The translations under genes and the position numbers were made by a program. From NCBI GenBank assembly GCA_019359355.1, contig JAHHHM010000002.1, forward strand, positions 1 to 64,000: a DNA stretch of 64,000 nt, written 5' to 3'. This stretch comes from Microcoleus vaginatus WJT46-NPBG5. Lineage in GTDB: Bacteria > Cyanobacteriota > Cyanobacteriia > Cyanobacteriales > Oscillatoriaceae. Positions 56,798 through 64,000 of this stretch are shown here, piece by piece (position 1 is the first letter of the stretch; each line of letters opens with the position of its first letter). A model generated the notes under the pieces. It searched no databases, had not been told where the DNA came from, and worked only from the letters and a program-made list of their open reading frames with translations.

Positions 56798-58447
56798 CTA
56801 TTTCTTGATTGTCCAGAAAGGAACTCTTTGAGTCGGTTCTAAGCGAACTCCTTCAACACCTTTTTGAGCAAACAAGTATTCTTTACCTTCCCACAACGGG
56901 ATAAAGGGAACATCTTTGGCGAGAATATCTTGAAGTTCGCTAAAGATTTTTTGACGAGCTTGCGGGTTTTGCTCTTGGCGTTGTTTGTCAATTAATTCAT
57001 TAACCCGTTCGTTGTAGTAAAACGATCCTTGAGCTTTCGTTGAGCCGTCTTCACAGCCTGTTGCTGCTGAACCTTTGGCACAATCCATGAACGGTTGAAT
57101 GTAGTTATCTGGGTCTAAAAAGTCGGGACTCCAATCTAGTAAAAACATCGGATAGATGCCTTTATCTAGATTTTGGTAAGCAGTGGTGGATTCAACACTT
57201 TTTAGATCAACTTCCATCACGCCTCCTAATTTCTGCTGAACTGCCGCTTTGATCGTACTCGCGGCTAATCCATCTGTGGTTAAGTTAGAGCGATACCAAA
57301 GCTCTAATTTAAGCGGGTTGGTTTTCGAGTAACCGGCTTGGGTGAGGGCTGCTTGTGCTTTGACTGCATTGCCATCGCCATATTGGTCTTTAAACACCGG
57401 CTTATAGGCATCTGTTAAGGTGAGAGGCACTAAACTGTAAAGCGGTTCGACTTGACCCCGAAAGACTCGCTCTTGCAACTGAGTTCGATCAATAATTGCG
57501 GCGAGTGCTTGCCGAACGGCTACATTGTCTAAGGGCTTTTCTTTGAGGTTCAGGGTTAAATAATAAATCCCATTACTGCGTCCCTCTAGCACTTGCCAAC
57601 CGGCAGAACCGGCCTGCTTTTGCAAATCGGCAATTTGATCGAGATCGAGAGATTGGAAGGCAACATCGACAGCGCCGGTGCGAAATCCATTGTACAAATT
57701 TGATGGGCTGGTATAGCGTTGAATATCAATTCCTTTATTCGCCGGCTTCTCGCCCCAATACTGCTCAAAAGTGTCTAACTTAATCGTATCATTGCCATAG
57801 TTAAGGGCTAATTTGTAAGGGCCGGTGCCAACAAATTGATCGCTAAATTTCCCTGCCCCAATTTCATAGGCTTTTGGCGATACTGCACAAGCTCCAAAAA
57901 ATGTTAATAAATCGGGAAAAGCAGCAAAGGGTTTTTTCAGTTTGATGGTTAATTCATACTCGCCGGTTGCCGCTACAGAATCCACCGTATCTGATAGCAA
58001 CACGGAGGGGCTACCTTGGTTTTCAATAAACCGCTTTAGCGAAAACTCCATCGCTGCAGCATTGAACGGTTCGCCATCATGGAAAACGACCCCCTGACGT
58101 AAGGGAATGGTGTAGGTTAAACCATCTTTACTAATTTTGGGCAACTCTGTGGCGAGTTGGGGTTTGAGATCGGTGGTTCCCGACTCGTAGGTATAGAGGC
58201 GATCACCAAGGTTGTGAAGCAAGGTTGCTGCCGCCACTTCGTAGGCATCAGCGGGGTCTAACGTCCGAATCTTGGCGGTTGTGCCAATGCTAACGCGACC
58301 TGTATTGGTGCCGGTGTTTGCTGGGGTTGTTGCCTGTTTTTGCCCGCAACTGACGGCGAGAAAACAGCAAATACAGAATAAACTAAGGAATTTTCCCATG
58401 AACCGCCACTGGCGTTGGGCAAACTTTGCGAGATATTTGTGCGACAT
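56798..58447 (-). CDS. Peptide-type ABC transporter substrate-binding lipoprotein (copy 2)
   Basis: A 549-residue SBP_bac_5 protein. The lipoprotein signal has the lipobox LAVSC. The conserved core includes IRTLDPADAYEVAAATLL, LRQGVVFHDGEPFNAAAMEF and GTGPYKL. The C-terminal pocket has LLDWSPDFLDPDNYIQPFMD. It is closely related along its whole length to the gene at 58534, so the pair is a tandem duplication. The start is placed at M of MSHKYLAKF (58447) by comparison with that paralogue. It likely binds oligopeptides or a similar ligand for the permease 122 bp downstream. Confidence 0.92.
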   Translation of the reverse strand: MSHKYLAKFAQRQWRFMGKFLSLFCICCFLAVSCGQKQATTPANTGTNTGRVSIGTTAKIRTLDPADAYEVAAATLLHNLGDRLYTYESGTTDLKPQLATELPKISKDGLTYTIPLRQGVVFHDGEPFNAAAMEFSLKRFIENQGSPSVLLSDTVDSVAATGEYELTIKLKKPFAAFPDLLTFFGACAVSPKAYEIGAGKFSDQFVGTGPYKLALNYGNDTIKLDTFEQYWGEKPANKGIDIQRYTSPSNLYNGFRTGAVDVAFQSLDLDQIADLQKQAGSAGWQVLEGRSNGIYYLTLNLKEKPLDNVAVRQALAAIIDRTQLQERVFRGQVEPLYSLVPLTLTDAYKPVFKDQYGDGNAVKAQAALTQAGYSKTNPLKLELWYRSNLTTDGLAASTIKAAVQQKLGGVMEVDLKSVESTTAYQNLDKGIYPMFLLDWSPDFLDPDNYIQPFMDCAKGSAATGCEDGSTKAQGSFYYNERVNELIDKQRQEQNPQARQKIFSELQDILAKDVPFIPLWEGKEYLFAQKGVEGVRLEPTQRVPFWTIKK

Positions 58448-58533
58448 TTCCCTAAAACCTATGCCTCGGAGTCTGAAGTCTAGTCGATAGTACGACATTC
58501 AGTAATCTCTGAGCTTATCAGCTTTTAGTTTTC

Positions 58534-60177
58534 CTAATTAGCTGAGGATTTGCGAATTGTCCACAGGGGTAACTGCTGGGTGGGATCTAGATGGATGCCG
58601 GTGATGCCTTTCTGGGCAAAGGCGTAGTCTTTGTTCTGCCACAGGGGGATGTAGGGGACATCTTGGGCGATGATGTCCTGAATTTGGCTAAAAATTGCTT
58701 TGCGGCTTGGGGGGTTAAGTTCTTTTCGCTCTTGATCAATGAGTTGGTTGATGCGGTTGCTGTAATAAAATGAGCCGAGGGTTTGACTGCTTCCTAACCG
58801 GCAGCCCGCAGCCGGTGTGCCTTGGCTACAGGAAAGAAAGGGCTGAATGTAATTATCTGCATCGAAAAAGTCGGCAAACCAGTCGAGTAAAAAGGTTTGA
58901 TAGATGCCTTTTTCTAAGTTACTGAAGGCGGTTGCAGATTCTACGCTATTGATTTCTAGTTGTAAACGTCCGCCAAGTTGTTGTTGGGCAATTGCTTTGA
59001 GGGTGCCGGCAACTCTTGCTCTAATATTCGATTGGGAAGGATACCAAATTTCAAGTTTTAGAGGTTTTTCTGGGGTGTAACCGGCTTTTTGCAGCAGTTG
59101 TTTGGCTTTGGCGGTATTTTTGTCCCCGTAGCGTTCTTTAAAGGCCGGCTTGTGAACGTCAAAGGTGGTGGGAATCATACTGTAAAGCGGTTCTGACTGT
59201 CCGTTTCGGATGCGATCAATGAGTAATTGCCGATCAACAATTGTGGCGATGGCTTGTCTAATTTCTGGATTATTTAAGGGCGGTTTACTGGTATTGAGTA
59301 CCCAATAGCTCACATAATTTCCTGGGGCAGTAATGGTTTGCCAACCTTGTGCCGGCGACTGCTTTTCTAAACTTTGAATTTGTTCGCTGTCGAGTTCTTG
59401 ATAAGCGATATCGACTGCGCCGGTTGTAAATGCGCTATAAAGATTGGCGGGACTGGTGAAAAATTGCACGTCAACGCCTGGGTTGGCCGGCTTCTCTCCC
59501 CAATATTGCTCAAAAATATCTAATTTGAAGGAATCAGTTCCATAATTGACTAATTTATAAGGGCCGGTGCCGGCAAAGGAGTCTGGCTTAAATTTGCCGG
59601 CACCCATTTCATAAGTTTTAGGTGAAACTGCACAAAGTCCGCTAAAGGTCAAGAGTGAGGGAAAGGCGGCAAACGGTTTTTTCAGTTGAATGGTTAATTC
59701 ATAGTCGCCGGTGGTTCGCACCGATTCTACAATGTCTGAAAGTAAGGCTGAGGGGTTACCCTGATTTTCCATAAACCGTTGCAGGGAAAATGCCATTGCT
59801 TTGGCGTTGAAGGGTGTGCCATCGTGGAAAACAACGCCTTGACGCACCGGCACGATATAAGTTAAACCGTCTTTGCTAATTTGGGGTAAGGCTGTGGCGA
59901 GTTGCGGTTGAATCTCGGTTGTGCCCGGTTTGTAGGTGTAGAGGCGTTCGCCGAGGTTGCTGATCCAAGTGCTTGCTGCCTGTTCGTAGGCATCCGCTGG
60001 ATCAAGTGTGCGAATTTTTAAGGTTGTGCCGATGCTAATGCGCTGATTGCCGGCATTGGGTGATTGATCTGCCGGTTTTTGAGTGCAACTAAGGGTGAGA
60101 AAACAGCAAACGCAGAATAAACACAGGAATTGTGCAATTTGCTGCCACGGCTGGATCGATAGGCGTTGCCGGTTCAT
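58534..60177 (-). CDS. Peptide-type ABC transporter substrate-binding lipoprotein (copy 1)
   Basis: A 547-residue SBP_bac_5 protein with the lipobox LTLSC after a hydrophobic signal (FLCLFCVCCFL). It has the same core motifs as its neighbour (IRTLDPADAYEQAASTW, VRQGVVFHDGTPFNAKAMAF, GTGPYKLVNYG, LLDWFADFFDADNYIQPF). Differences around the ligand pocket suggest the two copies may bind different ligands. It is the first gene of the minus-strand transporter run (SBP, SBP, permease, Uma2). Confidence 0.92.
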   Translation of the reverse strand: MNRQRLSIQPWQQIAQFLCLFCVCCFLTLSCTQKPADQSPNAGNQRISIGTTLKIRTLDPADAYEQAASTWISNLGERLYTYKPGTTEIQPQLATALPQISKDGLTYIVPVRQGVVFHDGTPFNAKAMAFSLQRFMENQGNPSALLSDIVESVRTTGDYELTIQLKKPFAAFPSLLTFSGLCAVSPKTYEMGAGKFKPDSFAGTGPYKLVNYGTDSFKLDIFEQYWGEKPANPGVDVQFFTSPANLYSAFTTGAVDIAYQELDSEQIQSLEKQSPAQGWQTITAPGNYVSYWVLNTSKPPLNNPEIRQAIATIVDRQLLIDRIRNGQSEPLYSMIPTTFDVHKPAFKERYGDKNTAKAKQLLQKAGYTPEKPLKLEIWYPSQSNIRARVAGTLKAIAQQQLGGRLQLEINSVESATAFSNLEKGIYQTFLLDWFADFFDADNYIQPFLSCSQGTPAAGCRLGSSQTLGSFYYSNRINQLIDQERKELNPPSRKAIFSQIQDIIAQDVPYIPLWQNKDYAFAQKGITGIHLDPTQQLPLWTIRKSSAN

Positions 60178-60426
60178 GGCGAAAGTGCCTTAATATTTGA
60201 GCCTTAACATTTAATCTCTACAATCTCAAGAACCTATTCCACAAGTTGTAACTGCGAGGCATCTTACCATAGTTCACATCCTTGAAATCTATCCTGGGGA
60301 AGATTGAGACTCAATACCATGTCAATGTAGATGTAGAGTAGATGCAAAGGTGGTTGGAGGATGCCGATTAGTCTAAATCTTCTAACAACCTGAAGCTTAA
60401 AAACTTACAAACTTGGAGAAGTCTCT

Positions 60427-60777
60427 ATGCAATCTATGCGCTTCAACCTACCTGTACGGCGTCTGTTTAGTGCTTTGATGGCCGTCTGCATTTGCGCTTT
60501 GATGTTCGTTTCCACCGCCTTCCCAGCTTTTGCCAACACCAGCAGCCCCACAAAAGGGGAAGATAAACTGTTAGGAATTGAGCGGAAGTCGCAAGAAGTG
60601 ACGCTGTCAGACCCTTACTCGCTGGAGAAAACCAAGACCGAAGCAAATAAGGGTGTGAATGAAGTTCAGGGAGATGCCGATCTTGACAAGATGATCAACC
60701 CTGAGAATACCACTGCTACCTCTGTTGAAGAGCAGGCGAAGAACTTTTTAGAAAAGGTCGCTGGTAAAGACGACTAA
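60427..60777 (+). CDS. Low-temperature-induced-type secreted protein
   Basis: A 116-residue exported protein with a signal peptide (LFSALMAVCICALMFVSTAF, then PAFA). A short, charged mature part follows (SPTKGEDKLLGIERKSQEVT, then NEVQGDADLDKMINPE, ATSVEEQAKNFLEKVAGKDD). This resembles cyanobacterial proteins annotated as low-temperature-induced (Lti). Their role is unknown beyond stress induction. A GGAG site lies eight bases before ATG. Confidence 0.7.
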   Translation: MQSMRFNLPVRRLFSALMAVCICALMFVSTAFPAFANTSSPTKGEDKLLGIERKSQEVTLSDPYSLEKTKTEANKGVNEVQGDADLDKMINPENTTATSVEEQAKNFLEKVAGKDD

Positions 60778-60829
60778 TCGTAATCTGTGCCGGTTTAGTT
60801 AAAAATCTATACCAACTGAATTGAATCAG

Positions 60830-60985
60830 GTTTGGTAAACGTAGCTAGAGCGCTAAGCAGTCAACAGGAGGTTTAAGCTAAGACTGTTAAGCAGCGGCAC
60901 AAGTAGAGCCGGACGACACTGATTAGCGAAGCTGATCGGTATGAAAACCCCGACCTCAACGAAGCAGGCCGGGGATATTCATTTT
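60830..60985 (+). ncRNA. Structured RNA, possible IS200/IS605 right-end (TnpB guide RNA) remnant
   Basis: A non-coding stretch with several short stems: CAGTC/GACTG (about 60867-60891), CGGC/GCCG (about 60895-60911), CTGATTAGCGAAGCTGATC, and a final GC-rich hairpin CCCCGACCT / AGGCCGGGG (60948-60974). This order, ending in a C/G-rich hairpin with an AACGAAG loop, looks like the 3' RNA of cyanobacterial IS605-type TnpB elements. No tnpB is present. The assignment is from memory of such ends and needs a model search. Confidence 0.4.
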
Positions 60986-61172
60986 TGATGATAAATAGGC
61001 GAACTTTAAATAATTATTAAATTTAAGCCAGAAGATTTTAGCGAGGATTTGACCGATCAAATTTATTTATGGATTTTTAAATTAACAAATTGCCTGAATC
61101 AAGAGGTGCCGCTGGGGTTCAATTTAGCTCAAAACATTGACTTATTTTTAGGGGAATGATAACATATATCTA

Positions 61173-61340
61173 GTCGGCCTAATCCATTTTGGTTAACTTC
61201 AGGAAAAATTCACTTGAAGCCTAACAATGGAGCGGAGGAACCAAAAACCTTCTCTGGGGCTTATCTTCTTGGGAAACAGAAGAAGGGCACCTCTCAGCCC
61301 TAGCCCGTCAGCTAACTTCGTAGGCAATGAGAGGGGACTG
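61173..61340 (+). promoter_or_regulatory. ydaO/yuaA riboswitch (c-di-AMP sensing), copy 1
   Basis: All conserved blocks of this riboswitch class are present in order: CCTAATCC (61179), GGAGCGGAGGAACCA (61229-61243), GGGGCTTATCTT, GAAGGGC, CTCTCAGCCCTAGCCCGTCA, GCTAACTTCGTAGGC and the closing GAGAGG. It lies about 430 bp before the SLC13-type transporter gene with a terminator-like hairpin between. In this class c-di-AMP binding usually lowers downstream expression. Confidence 0.92.
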
Positions 61341-61424
61341 AAGAGACAGCATTTTTCCATCAAAAGTGATCTAATCTCCTCAGCTTCCCCGGCACATCAC
61401 GGTGCGCTCAAATAGACTCAATTT

Positions 61425-61449
61425 ACCCTCGCTAGCGAGAGGGTGTTTT
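61425..61449 (+). terminator. Expression-platform terminator of riboswitch 1
   Basis: ACCCTC / GAGGGT with a self-complementary GCTAGCGA loop (61425-61444) is followed by GTTTTG. It is placed 85 bp after the aptamer and before the transporter gene, where a c-di-AMP-controlled terminator would be expected. Confidence 0.65.
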
Positions 61450-61766
61450 GTATCAATGCCGGCTTTGAGCCAGGGAGGCTTTATGAGGTTATTAGAGGAC
61501 AGTCTTTCAGAACGATAGCCGCTTTAACAGTGTGGAGTGAAATAGAAATTTGCCCTGTGCTGACGCTCGGCATCTCTTCTAATATGGGCTAACAAATTTA
61601 ATCGTTATCTCTTTATTTGTATTAATCTTAATACTTACTGGTAAGCCGGCAGCTAAAAATACTCGTGTCGCTTACAGGTTTGCATCGCTTATGGGTTCTT
61701 TCTCAGAGAGAAACTTGATAGAGGCAATCACAGCAGTTAGTCTACCCCAACTCACTCTCTAACTTC

Positions 61767-63104
61767 ATGGAAAACTGGCAAGCTATTGTTGCAACAGTAA
61801 CCTTTATCAGCGTAATTTTCTTAATTATGACTGAGTGGTTGCACCTCGTAATTGCAGCCTTCTTGGGGGCATTAATCTTGGTGTTTACCCACATCATGAC
61901 TTTAAACGAAGCCATCGGCTACATCAGCCGAAGTCACGCAACATTGGGTTTATTCTTCGGAGTCATGGTACTGGTGCGAGCATTTGAGCCGACTAAAATC
62001 TTTGAATATTTAGGGACTCAAATAGTGATCTTGGCTCAAGGAAAAGGCAAGCGACTTTTGCTTGCCATTGTCGGCATTACAACCCCTATTTGTGCAGTTT
62101 TACCCAATGCCACAACTGTAATGCTGCTCGCGCCTTTACTGCCCCCAATGGCAGCAGAATTAGGCGTAGATTTTGTACCTTTACTCATTCTGATGGTGTT
62201 TGTGGCTAACAGCGCGGGGCTGCTGACACTTGTTGGTGATCCAGCGACGTTTATTGTAGGTGATGCTGTCAATATTAGCTTTGTAGATTACCTATTTCAA
62301 TTAAGTTTCGGAGGAGTTCTGGCAATCGGAACTATCCTAATCATGCTGCCGTGGTTATTTCCTACAATTTGGCGCAAAGAATTGGATAGTTTGGAGGAAT
62401 TGCCCCACCCTAAAATTAATCACCCCCGAATTTTAGCAGTAGGGGCTTTAATTGTTGTCTTTGTTTTAGTGTTTTTTGTTGTAGGAGAATCCCTCCCCGT
62501 TCCCATATCACCGGCAACCGTTGCTTTGTTGGGAGCGGCTTTAGCTTTGCTTCTCGCTCACCACAGCAACATTGATTCTGTCAACAATATATTGCGGGAT
62601 GTAGACTGGAGTACCTTAATATTTTTTATGTGTACCTTTGTTTTAATCGGTGGACTGGAAAAAACAGGGGTCATCAAAGGTTTATCCGGGATACTCGCAT
62701 TTGTATTGGGAAAAAATATTGCATTAGGTGCGCTGTTTCTTCTCTTTTTTGTGGGGTTAGTGTCCAGCGTGATTCCCAATATCCCTCTCGTGGTGGCAAT
62801 GGTGCCCTTACTCAAACAATACGTCGTCAATATTGGTTTAGCAGCCCCAGAAGTGCTAGATCCTAACTTCCAGGGGCAGTTTCCCCCTATAGTTCTCCCC
62901 CTATTTTATGCCATGATGTTTGGCGCAACTTTGGGAGGAAATGGAACCCTAGTCGGCGCTTCTTCTAATATCGTCGCGGCTGGAGTTTCAGAGCTGCACG
63001 GACGCCGGATTTCGTTTAAAACGTTTCTGCGTTACGGCATCCCAGTAATGGCAATGCAATTGCTAGTTGCTGCTTTGTATATGACGTTTCGATTTCTAAT
63101 TTAA
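61767..63104 (+). CDS. SLC13/ArsB/NhaD-type transporter under c-di-AMP riboswitch control
   Basis: A 445-residue membrane protein with about eleven to twelve helices. It contains the ion-transporter-superfamily hairpins: AVLPNATTVMLLAPLLPPMA and LLTLVGDPATFIVGDAV in the first half, VIPNIPLVVAMVPLLKQYV and GATLGGNGTLVGASSNIVAA in the second. The family moves anions, dicarboxylates or Na+/H+. The precise substrate cannot be read. An upstream ydaO riboswitch points to a role in ion or osmotic homeostasis. It is transcribed alone, since a second riboswitch follows 140 bp after the stop. Confidence 0.85.
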   Translation: MENWQAIVATVTFISVIFLIMTEWLHLVIAAFLGALILVFTHIMTLNEAIGYISRSHATLGLFFGVMVLVRAFEPTKIFEYLGTQIVILAQGKGKRLLLAIVGITTPICAVLPNATTVMLLAPLLPPMAAELGVDFVPLLILMVFVANSAGLLTLVGDPATFIVGDAVNISFVDYLFQLSFGGVLAIGTILIMLPWLFPTIWRKELDSLEELPHPKINHPRILAVGALIVVFVLVFFVVGESLPVPISPATVALLGAALALLLAHHSNIDSVNNILRDVDWSTLIFFMCTFVLIGGLEKTGVIKGLSGILAFVLGKNIALGALFLLFFVGLVSSVIPNIPLVVAMVPLLKQYVVNIGLAAPEVLDPNFQGQFPPIVLPLFYAMMFGATLGGNGTLVGASSNIVAAGVSELHGRRISFKTFLRYGIPVMAMQLLVAALYMTFRFLI

Positions 63105-63240
63105 GTAAAGATTAGAGAGATTTACTCCTAAAGGGAGATTAATTTTTCAGAAGTCTGTGGTTTGTAAAGTGCTATACAAAAAGTTAGATTGACGAATTGG
63201 AATTCTAAAGCTACACTAACAATAGTCTAATTTGTAAAGT

Positions 63241-63402
63241 CAGCCTAATCCAAGGTCTCATCTGAACAGATGAAATCGGAGCGGAGGAACCAATTCATGG
63301 GGCTTATCTCTGTCTTTTATTATTCTTAAAAAGAGGCATCGAGAAGGGCATCTCTCAGCCCTAGCCCGTCAGCTAACTTCGCAGGCATTGAGAGGAGACT
63401 TA
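63241..63402 (+). promoter_or_regulatory. ydaO/yuaA riboswitch (c-di-AMP sensing), copy 2
   Basis: The same conserved blocks as copy 1 recur: CAGCCTAATCC, CGGAGCGGAGGAACCA, GGGGCTTATCT, GAAGGGC, CTCTCAGCCCTAGCCCGTCA, GCTAACTTCGCAGGC, GAGAGGAGAC. The variable peripheral stems differ in sequence and length. The two aptamers are therefore diverged and not a recent copy. It lies about 150 bp before the NrtB/CmpB-type permease gene. Confidence 0.92.
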
Positions 63403-63426
63403 GGAAAATAATGAAAGCTGAACAGT

Positions 63427-63461
63427 GAGTGATAAACCCCTGGATTGCGGATTTATCATTC
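63427..63461 (+). promoter_or_regulatory. Long hairpin between riboswitch 2 and the permease gene
   Basis: GAGTGATAAACCC pairs with GGATTTATCATTC over 13 positions with one G-T and one mismatch. No T-run follows, so it may be an RNA stem or antiterminator partner rather than a simple terminator. Confidence 0.4.
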
Positions 63462-63547
63462 ATCCTTCATAATTCATAGTTCCGAAGTGTCTCCGGTTGG
63501 TATGGGTCTGTCTTGTTGTACCTACCCCTGACTCTGAGGAGTTTTAT

Positions 63548-64000
63548 ATGGCAATTCAGTTGAATTTGTCGGTAATTGCGGTGGCTGGACAAGCCGCTTG
63601 GAAACGGGCAAAACCAGTGATCGTTCGGGATGTCGTCTTACTCCCGGCATTAGGGTTTTTAGGAATTATTGTGCTGTGGTGGATTGTGGCTTTGTTCCAC
63701 AAGGAATTAATTCCCACACCCCCACAAGCACTTGCTGCCAATTGGGATTACATTACCCATCCATTTTATCAGCGCGGCCCGGGTGATTTAGGCATTGGTT
63801 GGTTATTAATCGCCAGCATCCGCCGGGTTTTAATCGGCTTTGGATTAGGCGCACTCGTTGCCATTCCCCTCGGTTTTTTGATTGGGATGTCCAAACAAGC
63901 AATGATGGCGCTCAACCCGCTTGTGCAAATTTTTAAGCCGGTGTCGCCCCTTGCTTGGCTACCGATTGCCTTAGCTATCTTTAACCTTGCCGATCCATCT
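63548..64000 (+). CDS. Nitrate/bicarbonate-type ABC transporter permease (NrtB/CmpB-like), partial
   Basis: The first 151 codons of a binding-protein-dependent permease, cut by the window end. There is one N-terminal helix (LLPALGFLGIILLWWIVALF-like, about residues 30-50), a periplasmic loop (PTPPQALAANWDYITHPFY), then helices with SIRRVLIGFGLGALVAIPLG and FKPVSPLAWLPIALAIF, typical of the NrtB/CmpB/SsuC group. A good GAGGAG site precedes ATG 63548. The substrate-binding gene that normally comes first in nrt or cmp operons is not upstream here. A ydaO riboswitch is there instead. Confidence 0.88.
   Translation, partial: MAIQLNLSVIAVAGQAAWKRAKPVIVRDVVLLPALGFLGIIVLWWIVALFHKELIPTPPQALAANWDYITHPFYQRGPGDLGIGWLLIASIRRVLIGFGLGALVAIPLGFLIGMSKQAMMALNPLVQIFKPVSPLAWLPIALAIFNLADPS

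Noticed and set aside
61227-61415. 62-codon plus-strand frame
   Set aside because: It lies inside the c-di-AMP riboswitch. The sequence conservation there is RNA, not protein.
1-64000. CRISPR arrays, tRNA and rRNA genes
   Set aside because: No regularly spaced direct repeats of CRISPR type were seen. I found no cloverleaf with the conserved T-loop, and no rRNA sequence. I read by eye only, so an isolated tRNA could be missed.

Overview
The window reads as chromosomal DNA of a cyanobacterium, probably a filamentous one. The evidence is an allophycocyanin alpha-B gene (apcD), a cyanobacterial-type AbrB regulator, a low-temperature-induced-type secreted protein, an NtcA-type promoter site, very large multi-PAS/GAF hybrid kinases, and heptanucleotide short tandem repeats (GGGCATT/GGGCATG) between genes. 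The palindrome GCCGGC is conspicuously frequent throughout, while the usual cyanobacterial HIP1 octamer (GCGATCGC) is rare. Almost all genes are chromosomal housekeeping or signalling genes. Mobile DNA is limited to one IS630-type element, a MITE-like inverted repeat and a probable IS200/IS605 right-end remnant.

Layout. 1-3.5 kb: a truncated ATP-grasp/GNAT acyltransferase, an apparently intact two-frame IS630 element (944-1900, TA target duplication), an unknown minus-strand protein and a gene-free stretch. 3.5-9.4 kb: alaS, a TFIIB-zinc-ribbon protein, a small unknown, a VanZ-like protein and a secreted GHL10-type glycosidase. 9.7-28.4 kb: a dense signalling island. It holds an adenylate cyclase, two further histidine kinases, a REC-GGDEF-EAL protein and a 2114-residue hybrid kinase that lies in a minus-strand run with a Ras-like small GTPase, a membrane-spanning OmpA/BON protein and a coiled-coil protein. 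28.6-36.5 kb: gatB, argJ, an SH3 protein with a broken tandem copy, a PEP-CTERM protein, an SLC13-type permease and an AT-rich membrane protein. 36.7-49 kb: an ABC-2 exporter pair, nirBD behind an NtcA site, a BrnT-type toxin-antitoxin pair, a TPR protein, apcD, rlmD, a YkvA-like protein, lpxD and a cyAbrB gene. 49-60 kb: a CPBP protease, cobL, a DUF255 thioredoxin-domain protein, a Uma2 protein, and a peptide-type ABC transporter with two tandem substrate-binding lipoproteins. 60.4-64 kb: an Lti-like protein and two separate ydaO/yuaA (c-di-AMP) riboswitches, one before an SLC13-type transporter and one before an NrtB/CmpB-type permease that runs off the window.

The most interesting system is the 9.7-28.4 kb island. 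Three proteins with different outputs (cAMP synthesis, a classical histidine kinase, a giant phosphorelay kinase) start with the same roughly 140-residue PAS-like module carrying a GNDVRAGFPELIG-type signature. The giant kinase gene directly follows genes for a coiled-coil protein, a cytoplasm-to-peptidoglycan OmpA protein with a roadblock/longin-like region, and a Ras-like GTPase. I infer a GTPase-controlled envelope-linked signalling complex that feeds phosphorelay, cAMP and c-di-GMP outputs. Polarity, gliding or surface behaviour are plausible roles, but this is not shown by sequence alone.
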